DNA of 64,000 nucleotides. Origin: Micropterus salmoides. Taxonomy: Eukaryota > Chordata > Actinopteri > Centrarchiformes > Centrarchidae. The position numbers and the translations under genes were made by a program. Positions 1-10,929 of this stretch are shown piece by piece. The notes beneath the pieces were generated by a model. The model did no database searches and was not told the origin of the DNA. It was given only the letters and a program-made list of their open reading frames with translations. Numbering within the stretch: position 1 is the first letter of the stretch; every line of letters begins with the position of its first letter. The DNA lies in assembly GCF_014851395.1 (NCBI RefSeq), contig NW_024040041.1, positions 13,140,242 to 13,204,241 on the forward strand, in the 5' to 3' direction.

Positions 1-214
1 TCTTCTCAGGAAGGTAGAGAGCAGGTTGTCTTCAGTCATGCGTGGTCCTGTTCACTTTTACTTTGAAACACAAAGGAGGGTTGTTGTTGGACTTTATTAA
101 GAGCTTGATTAACTTTTGCTGAAGTTTTGTTTGCTGGTGGTCCTGTCCAACATTAGCGGTGCGATCTTGCAGCAACTCATTTAGGAGCTCACTGGAACGT
201 ATTTGTAGAGAAGG

Positions 215-3200
215 ATGAGCAGTTTTCTGTACTTCATCCTCCCAGCTCTGGGTGGATACACTCTCGCCTCGGTGTACCTGCTGAAGAACCCCCAGATTCT
301 CCACAGGAGGAAACGCACAGCCTTTTACTGCAAACACATCTCGCACAGAGGAGGTAAGGTTGGTCACAGGCACTCTGAAGCCTGAAGGGTGCAGCTGGTC
401 GTCTGTCAGGAGGAGGGGTCCATCACGTCCAGATCATAACATGTGCATGTCTAAACAGCCGTATTTTTCCTCAGTATCGTTGTTAACCTGCAGCAAAGAG
501 CTCAAATGGAGACTGGTCAACAAATACGACAAGGAGCATGTGTAAAAAAGAATGATAAAAGATGTGATTGTGAACCTCATCATGTGCTAAAATGAGTTTC
601 AGTGGCTCAGTTTTTAAAGTTTTTAATAATATGATGACTTTTTTTCCACCTAAAGTTGAACACTGATGAACTTACGATATGATTTCAGAGGTTTTACTCT
701 TCTCTGTTCAATTCAGTTCAACTCACTGTGACAGTAATTTATATTGCCACAGCAAGTGTGAAATAGAAACATGTGCATAAACAAATGTATACAAATGTGT
801 ATGGTATCCCTGACTGACCGGTGCTTCTCTCCCTGCTGCCATCATCAACCCTTAACTCCTCTGTTTGTTACCAGGATCTGGAGAGAGGATAGAAAGCACG
901 ATGGAGGCGTTCACAAAGTGAGTACCAAACTCAAGAGGTGAGCTGCTGCTCTCCGAACAGCTGTGAGAGAAACAGATTGCTTTCAATTAAGAACTTTTCA
1001 GAGAGGCTCTGACCAACTGAGCACCATCCAGTTTACTCTGATTCTGTCTTTTCTTTCAAACAAAGGCAAAAACTGAGGCATTATCCAGCCTCATAAAATG
1101 CATTTTTAGTGTCTTTCCACTTGCAAGCCTCAAGTAATAAATAGTCTCTGCGAGATCTTAGGCTTAACAATGGACATCTAAAATACATGAATGGAAGTCT
1201 GCATACATATCTGCATATATATATATAAAGTCGCAGGAAAAAGTATGTGAACCCTTTGGAATTACCTGGATTTCTGCAGAAATTGGTCACAACATGTGAT
1301 CTGATCTTCTTCATCTTCAAGTCAAAACAATAGACAAACACAGTCATGTTTTACACACTGTGTAAACATTCACAGTGCAGGATGGAAAAAGCATGTGAGC
1401 CCCAAGGCTAATGAGTTCTCCAAAAGCTAATTGGAGTCAGGAGTCAGCCTGCCTGGAGTCTAATCATTGAGACGAGATTGGAGGTGTTTGTTAGAGCTGC
1501 CCTACCCTATCAGGAGATTAGTTCATCAGCCGGAAGAGCAGAAATGAGTTCTCTCACTGTGCCTGTAACAAATACAAATTAAATCCTTCCTCCTCCTTTC
1601 TCTAGTGCAGTGGAGCAGGGTACACAGATGCTGGAGCTGGACTGTCACTTGACGCAAGACGGACATGTGGTGGTATCACATGATGAGAATCTGCTGAGGC
1701 AGACTGGCCACGACGTCACCATCTCCTCACTCAAGCTGCAGGTGAGAGGGCAGATCCTGCAGGACTGTTGACACAAGCTCATGCTGAGACAGTAGCTCTG
1801 CCCTCGGCCAAACAGGGTGTTCAGGTGGTGGTTTTCTGGGTTGTTCTTTTAGCCATCATGTTCATCATGTTTTAGTCATCAAAACAAGAGGTTGAGATTC
1901 TAATTACAATTACATTTCAAATAAACACTCCCCTATATTTCAGGTTAATCATCTGCACCACTTTAACTGCAAGGTGCAAAATAGCATGCAAAGCTAAATA
2001 TTCATTTTAAACTTACTGAGTGTGTTCAGTGTGTGTTCCAATGCAGTTCACTTATGCTGCTGTGAGCTATAGGCCCCTGAATTAGTCTGATGTGGTAAAC
2101 ACAGTTCCATCATGATTTAAACATACAAAAATTTGCTATAGACGGCCAATAACTTATGTCAACAACAATAACAAGCACAGAAGGTTGTGAATGCTGACGA
2201 GAGACACGTTTAAATTATTCACAGTAATCTGCATTAAGGTTGTGCTATTTATATACATTATTATAACTAAGAATATCCCAAGATGGATGTCCATTTTTTA
2301 AATCAAATGTCATAATAATGTAACTTTTTATGTCTTCATCCTTTTAGGATTTGCCTCTGTATAAGGAGAGACTGGAGGTGACATTTTATGCAGGTGAGTT
2401 CCTCCTCTCATTCTCTGACTCTCAATCATTAACAAAAAGCCATTTAATGAAGAAGTAGGTCAGCAGGAGTGTGTGTGCGTTCATGAGTGTGAGTTACCGC
2501 CATTTCCACCACCACCCCTTCCTGCAGGCCGCTACAGCAGCGGTGCAGACAGGAAGTTCGCTCTGCTGGAGGACGTGTTCAGGAAGTTCCCTGAGATGCC
2601 TGTCAGCGTTGAGATCAAAGAGAACAACAAGCAGCTGATAGAAAAGGTACAGTACACCAAAAACAACTGTATATATTCATTAATCTCTCTGAAACCTCCA
2701 CCAACTATTAAGCTGTAATAAAATTACATTTTACAGAGATGCTTTGTAGCATTGCAAAAAAAAAAAAATTGATAAGAACTCAGTAAGCAAATAAAGCTGT
2801 ATTACTCAAAATGATCACATAAAAAAAGGAACACGGCCAACTGGGAAACATTGTGATTCTTTGGCCTTCTCTGGCTTTAAACATCTGGATGATGGTGTGA
2901 GGGTGAACAACTAACCAATTAGACCACACTGCAGTTTGTCATTGCTCAGGGCCTCAGGACTTTTCGTGATTCTTTGCAACTATCCAGTTATATGTCAAGA
3001 TTATCCCTGATGATGGGATTTTATTTACAGTCCCTGTTTGTCTTTGCCATATATTTTAATGAGCAATCTGCCTGCAGTTTGGTCATGGTGTTCAAATCTT
3101 CCACATGGAAAAGTAGTCTCTTTTGAAGTAAATTTTTACATTCAAAGTGAAGGTGTTTCCAATATTTTGTCCACCTCAGGTATAACGATAGAAATACTGT

Positions 3201-5956
3201 GATCTTTGTGTTTGTAACAGTACTGGTATTTACTTTTTAACACTACTTTACTTTTTAACACTTGTGTGTGTCTGTCTTGTTTTCACATTTACTGTACAAA
3301 TTTCATCTGTGAAATGCCTCCCTTATCCGTGTATAGGTGTCTGAATTGGTTAGACGCTACAACAGGGATGAGATCACTGTCTGGGCCTCTGTGAGCTCCA
3401 GTATCATGAAGGAATGCTGCAAAATGGTAAATAAGTAAACCACCTGGGGGAGACAGAGTTACAGCATTTTACTATCAATTCACATATCATTTTTGACCCT
3501 TTTAATATTTTGATTGATCTAAACAGGTGAAATTAAACTGTCTCTGTATCAGCGTTCTCTCTCTGCTTCCTTGTAGAATGCCTCCATGCCGTACAGTTTC
3601 AGTGTGAACCGAGGTGCGCTGCTTCTGCTTCTCTTCTACAGCGGCCTGCTGCCCTTTGTGCCGCTGGGAGAGAGTTTACTGCAGTTCTACCTGTTGCGCC
3701 TCATTAACAGGTGTGGATGTTGAGTCCGTGTGTGTGTGTATATGCTTGTGTAACTATATAGCAAGAAATCCCCAAAGGTGTTCAGGAAGAGGAGGACAAT
3801 GTTCTTCATCTGTGCCCAGACTATACTTCTGTAGTCTTTTTACATGCATCTGGTTTCATAGATGTGTCTGTTGTTTCTCTCCCTGTCTCTGTGTGCTGAA
3901 GGATGTACATTCCTGAGGAGGGCATCCTGAGGAACAGGCTGGTCATGTCTTTGTTAGAAAAGTGAGTAACGGTTCCAAGAGGACCACTGCAGCCTTACTG
4001 ACTTTGACAATGCCAAACATGTCAGAGAAAAATTTTTTAAGCATAACTGAGAACATTACATCCAGAGTACATGGAGTGATGCTTTTTTTACATACAAATA
4101 AGCAAATATATATAGCAGCAAGATGAAATTGTGGATTTATTTTACTTCTGTTTGTATAAAAACTCAATTATTCATACATGCATTTATGCTGTAATTCCAG
4201 AGTAACAATGAGGAAGAGCCTTTTTAAACACCTCGCAGCGCGTGGAATTCAGGTATGGAAACATTAGCATTAGAATTGATTAAATTGAGGTGCATTACAT
4301 GAATGCACAGAAAACAAAAACAGTAAAATATGAAAGGTTTAGATTAAAATAGGAAACACAATTAGTAGGAAAATAATTAAAATTCTGATTTGTACAGCTC
4401 AGCGCTAAACCAGATACTCATCCAGTGTTAAATCAACTGTTGGTATGCATTATGCTGCTGGTGGTGGGGGGGTTATGTGATATCCCCGTGCTCATGGATA
4501 CACAGCTGTGTGAATGGGGCTTATTAAACAATACAGAGACCTGCTCATCAAACAAAGGAAAGCAGATTTGTTTGTTTTTTTGTTACTGCCTGTGAGTGCA
4601 TGATCAATGCACATCAGTATTTCAGCTAAAACATTCATGCTCACACAGCCCATATGAGCATCTTAAATGCATCACCTCTGTCCTGATGTGAGTAATCTCT
4701 GCTGGGATGAGATCACCCCCGTCGTCAGCCCATGAGTGGTCAGTGAATAGTTTGAGCATGAAAACAATTTAAGTCATATGCCGTAGCCTTGTCAGCTGCT
4801 GAGGGCCTCGTCACATTTGAACACTTATGAGTAATTGTGCAGTGGTGACTAAGAAAAGCTCGCCCCCTCATCGTCCGCATAAAAACAGGGATGAGATTTC
4901 CTCCATTTCAGGAAAAAGTGGGCTTGTGTCAATATTAGAAGTGGGAATCACAGGGTAACTCGTGTTGGTCGAATCAGGAATAAGCAATATATTGCAAGAC
5001 AGTCATCATGATATAGGCCTATGTGAAATGAAGACAGATTAGTGTAAAAAATAAAAGGGACTCCATCATATTAATAGGCATTTTGTAAAATAATACTGCA
5101 TATGTTAGTACAAGTGCAGTATACTGTGCATCTCAACAATGTAACACTGGGGAATATCATAGTGCTGCTGCCATGGCATTGAAAAAATACATCATTGCTG
5201 CATATCATATCACACATTGTGCCATATCAATTATTTGTCCACATTGTAGTCTGAACAAGCGCTCCTTATGCTCCTTGGTCTTACTTTATGCTGATGTCCG
5301 CTCTAGCTGTCTGGCTGTCACATCTGAGATAGCTGCCACCCTTCACATTTAGGACAACAGGGTTTAAGTTTTATTGATGTTCTAGTCACGCACTGCGGCT
5401 GAAGACTGCATGTAGGAGGACAACTTTCACCCTCGTTTTTATTGACATCAGCTTTGCATTAGTAAAAATAAGGATTCTGGTTCCTTGAAATGTTTTTTTA
5501 ATCTTCTAATCTTATTAAAACCCAATATGTAGAAAACGATTTAAATGATAACGCTTGGGTGAAAAAAATTACAAAAATTTAAAATATTGTTATTTCACCA
5601 AATAAGAAAATATCCCATGCTTTATACATTTGTTATTCTACATGGTGACATTAATTGGGGTCTACTAGACCTTGTATTTAACCATGTTTACTGCTCTGAG
5701 ACCTTCTGAAACATGTCATCAGTTAAAAATGTTTAAAAGCTATTCTGTTAAAATTCAAGGGTATGAAGGTATGTTAAAGAGAAACCCCAACCAGATCATT
5801 GCAGTTGACTCATATCTGTCATTGCAGGTGCATTTGTTTGTGTGCAACACAGATGAAGACATAAAGGCTGCGTTTGAAGTGGGGGCCACGGGGGTGATGA
5901 GTGACTATCCTGCTCTTCTGTCAAGCTACCTCAGCAGAAACAGAAGTCAGGATTGA
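215..5956 (+). CDS. gdpd3: Glycerophosphodiester phosphodiesterase domain protein 3 (gdpd3), 10 coding exons
   Basis: Exons by splice sites and phase: 215-353, 875-917, 1606-1741, 2348-2393, 2528-2646, 3337-3426, 3577-3710, 3902-3961, 4201-4252 and 5828-5956. They join to 948 nt, 315 aa, close to the usual ~315 aa. Family members are membrane-bound GDPD enzymes that act on glycerophosphodiesters and lysophospholipids (lysophospholipase D type). Visible features: a hydrophobic N-terminal segment (residues 4-23), the HRGG signature with H44, metal-binding E53, E71 and D73, H86 in the VVSHDEN motif, a second hydrophobic segment around 205-225 (LLLLLFYSGLLPFVPL), and the C-terminal GATGVMSDYP motif. 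The usual ENT triplet after HRG reads EST here. The start is the first ATG of exon 1 and gives the expected membrane anchor. GDPD1 is the nearest alternative; adjacency to ypel3 on the same strand matches the human GDPD3-YPEL3 pair and favours gdpd3. All introns are GT-AG. Confidence 0.93.
1222..1555. mobile_element. Tc1-like terminal fragment in gdpd3 intron 2
   Basis: After a short TA run the sequence resembles a common fish Tc1-like terminus (beginning around AGTCGCAGGAAAAAGTATG, then GTGAACCCTTTGGAATTACC). No matching opposite terminus and no transposase reading frame are visible nearby, so this looks like a one-ended or internally deleted remnant. The family assignment is from recall of fish repeats; both boundaries are approximate. 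Confidence 0.55.
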
Positions 5957-6104
5957 CCCTGAACACATCCACAAATGAGAACCATTGGTCACTCTGAAAT
6001 GGTGGCTTACTGATGAATGAGGGTTGTGTATAAAAATAGAAGTTTGAGTCCCATTTAATTTCTCTGATTGTGACAAGAATAGTCAAACAGTTGCTGGTGT
6101 TATT

Positions 6105-6110
6105 ATTAAA
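6105..6110 (+). terminator. Candidate gdpd3 polyadenylation signal ATTAAA
   Basis: ATTAAA lies about 150 nt after the gdpd3 stop codon and before the AT/poly-T tract where the L1 remnant begins. It is a plausible cleavage signal on position alone. Confidence 0.4.
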
Positions 6111-6316
6111 CACCATGTAGTGGGAACAAACCTTCAATCATTCAACGATTTAATCTCAATCCTTAATCACTGTTGATAGAATGACAACATGTGTTGTTAT
6201 CTATGTCCTCCACCCACAGTCTGTCAGACACAGCCCAGTGTTTAAGGAAACAGTCAGTTGCCTTAAGTTAACAAAATATAACACAAACAATGACTGATGG
6301 CTGATATAATAATGAC

Positions 6317-6317
<1 letters not shown>

Positions 6318-6362
<45 letters not shown>

Positions 6363-8060
6363 TAGAAAAAAAGGGCTAAAAGTACAGTAATGATAAAGAT
6401 CATGGGGTTACGAATGCAGGAAGATAATAAATGTTTACCAGATGGAATCGATGAATCAATTCAAATGTTTTTATGTAATGCCGAAGGACAGGTTTTCCAT
6501 TGAAATACAATTCCTTGATATCAGTGCGATGGGGCACCACAGGAGAGTAGATAGTGAGTTAATGATTTCTTTCCAAATGTGTGTTACGGGTGTGCAGTGC
6601 CAGGTAGAGTGGAAGTTGTAGTTTTTTGCGTATAGTGTGAGCAAATTTCAGATTGTACCAATCTCATTTGAAACAACATGTGCCCAGTGAGGCAGACTCT
6701 GTGGATTATCTTGCATTGTACAGGCAGCGTATTGGTGTTTTTAAAAGATGTTCCTACAGATCAGGTTCCAGACTTCAGTATTGGGAGTGATGGATAAGTC
6801 ATCAATTTCATTGATGGTAAGGATATTGTTTTCTCATTGGGATATAATTCTATATATACTGGATAGAATTTTGTTTGAAGAAGTATTTAGGCCTTTATGT
6901 TTAATTTAATTTGAATAGAAAATTTGAGTTGTAGATATTCAAGGAAGTGATTACTCCCATTGCTGAACTGTTGGACCAGGTGGGAGAATGAGACCATTGT
7001 TTCCCAATAATATTTGGTGATGAATCTAATGATTTAAACCACGTGACAGTGGGATGAGTTGGATTAATTGAGAATAGATAATTTTAGGGAGTACTGTAAT
7101 TTTAACGGTAGCTGTACTGCCCATAACTAATATTGGCATTAGAGATTATCATTTATTGTTTTGGGTTGAGACTACAGCTCTGACAGCCGGTGGGAAATGT
7201 GAGTTGTTAGATATATGATGGATCCGGTACATAGTGGGATAGGTGTTGATTGGCTGCTGGATCCCAGCTGTTGATCCGTAGTGGGAGGATAGTGGATTTG
7301 GTCCAGTCTATAGAGTAACTGGACATTTTGGAGAATCATTCAATGAGCCCTACGGTTTCTTGGGGTTTGGGTATATAGCAATATGTCTTCTGCATAGAGA
7401 GAGATGTGTGCTGGAAGATTAAATGCGTTTGATGTTGATGTTTTGGCGAATGGCCGCAACTGAAGGCTCAATGAAGATGGTGAACAGAGAGGAAGAGCGG
7501 TCATCCTTGCCTAGTCCCCCAGAGTGAAATTTAGTGACGTTTGCCCATTAATGATAACAGTGGCCAAAGGTGAGGTGTACAGCATCTTAAGCTTTTTCTG
7601 CCTTATGGGAGACTATAATGGTTTGTGTGCTGCAGAGATGAATAATGTATTAAACTGGTTTCTGTTATTACTTGAGGAGTGTTTACCTTTAAAAAAACTG
7701 ATGGATTTGGATGTTTTATGGAAGAAATCACCTTTCCTCTTCTGCGAGAGCCTGACTTAGACTTGTCTGTCTGTGAAATGGGACGGTAGCCGGCTGGTAG
7801 GGTGAGGTCTTTGTTGGGTTTTTAAAAGAAGTGAGATTGTGTCTATATTCATGTTTGCTGATAGCCCAGAGTTTTGTTTTATTTCAGCTGTCAGTTTGTG
7901 AAAAAGTGGTGCTAGGATGGTCCAGTGTTTGCAGCTGGAGTAAATATTTAACCAGCTGGATCATGTCACCTGACATCCCATTTATCATGATAAGAGAGTA
8001 ACGTGACTTTGTTTTGGCTGTATCTGACATTATTTGATTGGTTGGAGCAAGTGCTGGAAA
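6318..8060 (-). mobile_element. L1-like LINE remnant, 3' part of ORF2 with poly(A) tail
   Basis: Read on the minus strand, the block ends in a poly(A) tract (a run of about 30 T on the plus strand at roughly 6332-6361, next to a TA run). Upstream it carries broken reverse transcriptase homology: LYTSPLATVIINGQTS, then a damaged GTRQGCPLSPL-type block, then SLYAEDILLYTQTP, which corresponds to the catalytic YADD region. Several stops and frameshifts interrupt it, and the catalytic motif reads YAED. This is a 5'-truncated, inactive non-LTR retrotransposon. The 5' limit is uncertain. Confidence 0.7.
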
Positions 8061-8611
8061 CAAACTTGAAAATTTAAGGAAAATAACATTTATTTATACT
8101 ATAAATATATCCATATAGGTGAGTACAGTGTTATTAATGTTGTTTTCAGACTGTGTTTTGGACCTTTGTTTAATGCAATCACTCATACATTTACATGTGC
8201 AGTAAACCTCACCTGTCTCCTAGTTTTCCCAGGCCACGATCAAAGTCCATTGTGATAATGATCAACCAGGCTGTTGGTGAAACAAAGGCTGTATTTTTCT
8301 GACCTGCTTGGCTGTGCCTCGTCGAGTGACGAGTTAATGTAATACTAAGTGGATCAGTGCAGAGTGAGGTTTTTAATACAGTAGTTGCAAAAAGCAAAGG
8401 TATGATGTGACAAAGCAGGGAAATTAGGCTCTTGTGGTCATACAACCAAGGCCTTAGCTACCATTGAAGACAGAGAGAGAATGTCATCAGTAATATTTTT
8501 GGGAATCTAGAGGGTTTATCAACATTAAGTGGGGTTTAGGTTCACACATACACATGTTGGGACTAAATACCTTACACATTGTGTATTTAGGCCAAAAAAA
8601 AAATATCTTAC

Positions 8612-8884
8612 AGTAATTGATTAATCATTTCAATAAGACAAAACTGCTTTCAGTTTCTGAAATGTGAAATTGCTGTTTGTCTTAATGGTATGTTATTGTA
8701 AACTGAACTGGGTTGTGGGTAGTGGGAAAGACAAAACAAGACATCATGAAGACGTCACCTTGTGCTCTGGGAACTTGTGATGGAGATTTTTGACTATTTT
8801 GTGACATTTTATAGACTAAATGATTAATCGAGGCAATTATCAACAGATTAATCAATAGTAAGAATAATCATTAGTTACAACCCT
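8612..8884 (-). mobile_element. Small non-autonomous element (GGGCTGCAACTAA family), copy 1
   Basis: The right end (TTAGTTACAACCCT at 8871-8884) is the reverse complement of the GGGCTGCAACTAA-type terminus seen at 25532. Both copies share the ATTAATCGA motifs and a block related to 'gtgacgtcttca/tgaagacgtcac'. No coding sequence. This is a widespread type of small TIR element in fish, possibly hAT-derived; the class is inferred. Confidence 0.5.
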
Positions 8885-9379
8885 GCTTTTCAAACATTTA
8901 GACTATCGGGAGATAACATTTACAGACAATACAATTGAACAGTTAAATAAATAAAAATGTGAACTGTTGTGTTGTTTTTTTAAATAATGAGGATCTTTTG
9001 CTGAGTTTGTTTAAGGGTTAGTAACATGTCTGTGCTGGGGACCTCCTACGAGCCTGCTTACAACATACACACTGAAGATGAAAGAAGCAAAACACACAGC
9101 AGCCTCAAGTCAGTAGTGCAAATAAATCAAGAAACCACAACTACCAAACCACCACCTCCCCATCCTTCCTGCGTAAGGATGTTAAAAGATTTCGTAAATC
9201 TTGTCACATAACCTCACGTACTTGTTCCTTACAGTGTGATTACTTTGTCTGAAGGACTTTCATCCCACATTCACAAGCAGGATATGATAACCCACTCACT
9301 AACAGCATTTATGAAAACAGTATCAACAATCAGACTGATAGCCATAAAGGGCTCCATGTGAAGTCGCAGCTGATTGGTT

Positions 9380-9793
9380 GACCCACATTCTAGACGTCAC
9401 CCGCCGGCTCCCATTGGTCGACGGGGATTTGTTTTGCACTCTTCAGACTTCCTCCTCTGCGTGTTTTCATAAACAAACCACATTTTTCTCTCGCCGGGGC
9501 CACCGCGCAGTCACCTGTCAGCTTGCCAGCATTGTCCGGTTCCAGCCCCCGTTTTTAACGAAGGTCTTGGAGCAACTTTGAAAGCTGGTCCAGATTCAAA
9601 AAAGGGACGCGGGGAAACGCTGCAACAACCAGAGGCTCTCCGTGTTTGTCTTTGTTGTCCGAGCCGTCAGCGCGTGGTCGACTGTTGGACCGAGCCGACC
9701 TGCCGAGCACAAACCTTGCTCCAATCGGATGCTTTCCAGCTATCAGTCCCATTGTGCCGCTGTCTAGACTGTGCCGAGCTTCGGTATTAACAG
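9380..9793 (+). promoter_or_regulatory. ypel3: ypel3 promoter and 5' non-coding exon, CpG-rich
   Basis: This stretch is clearly richer in G+C and CpG than its surroundings and ends in a consensus donor (CAG|GTGAGT, donor at 9794). The coding sequence begins two nucleotides after an acceptor at 10927, so an upstream non-coding first exon is required, and this is the best candidate. The transcription start is not visible. The reading frames within it have no recognisable product and are treated as chance in CpG-rich DNA. Confidence 0.6.
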
Positions 9794-10819
9794 GTGAGTC
9801 GACAGACACGGGGGGGGGGATATCCTGCAATGCGCATCTGAGCTGCCGCCGCTGCTGCTAGCTGCTGTTTGTTGTGACAGGGAAGCTAGCTAACACGTAA
9901 GCTAGGTCCGAGCTGGTGGCCAGTGTGTCTTGTAGCTGTTATCAGGCCGCCTGCTGGCCGCCTGTGTGGGATTATCTAGACGGTCACCAGTGTGTTGCAC
10001 GGTGCATACATGGCGCAGCACACGTTGCAAGGGCTTGAATTTGGGTTATGTGATTGCATCTAGTTAATTAAGCGAGGACTGTTTGTGCAAAGTGTTACGC
10101 ACCAGGAAGCAAGTTGCCTGATAAACTGTGTTATCTGCCAGCATTAGTATTAAACTAATGTGACAATAAAAAGATGCATGATTACAGCACATTGTTTACC
10201 AGAGCTGCATTTCAGTTATCTTCAATATAGACTAATCTAGGCGATACTGTGAAAGCCCATTTCTGCCAGGAAAATAAAAATCTGATGATCATGGTAAATC
10301 ATAATGGCTGACCATAACTTTTTTTTTCCTTGGTGGAAATGGGTTTTGTAGTTTTTAATCAATCAACTTTGACATTAAAATGTCCACCTCTGTAGTTATG
10401 AGCCCAGAGTTTTGTCATTGGATGTCTTACCTTCTCTTAATTAATGAAATTTAATTAATTAATTAAATTAAAATAATGTTAATATTGTCTGCACACCCTC
10501 CCTCCTTCACCCCAAACTACTTAGCACTTAGGACTGTTTAGCATCTTAGCCTAGCTATCATTGTTGTCTACCAGCAATTATGAGTGAAACTTCAAATGTA
10601 AACCAAACTATGGTTCCAGCGTCACAGTTTTTAACATTTGGGTCATGTTGGGGGAAAGCTTTGCACTGTTATTATCAGATATGTTAAAAGCTGATGGGAA
10701 AACCTGCCTATGTCTAATCTCCTCAACGTCCTCCCTAATAAAGGAAAATGTAATCCAAATGAAAATCCAGAATTCATATTGTATAGTTATATCTTGCATT
10801 TTTCTATTCTTTTTTTATT

Positions 10820-10915
10820 TAGTGCGTATTTTCTTATGTGTTGTGTTGTGCTGCATCTGGAGCTGCTGTAACAAGTGAATTTAACCTAGGGTGGGATAAG
10901 TAAAATATATCTTAC
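10820..10915 (+). repeat. LINE/SINE-like 3' tail immediately upstream of the ypel3 coding exon
   Basis: This segment (TGTTGTGTTGTGCTG..., GCTGTAACAAGTGAATTT..., GTGGGAT...) aligns well with 60509-60602. It has the look of the 3' end of a fish retroposon family that closes in a short ATCT-type repeat. It ends about 12 nt before the acceptor AG of the first coding ypel3 exon. Confidence 0.5.
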
Positions 10916-10929
10916 CTTGCTACTCAGAC

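Noticed and set aside
9378..9861. Overlapping 60-91-codon frames on both strands near the ypel3 promoter
   Set aside because: CpG-rich DNA is poor in stops; no recognisable protein and no splice support for coding use.
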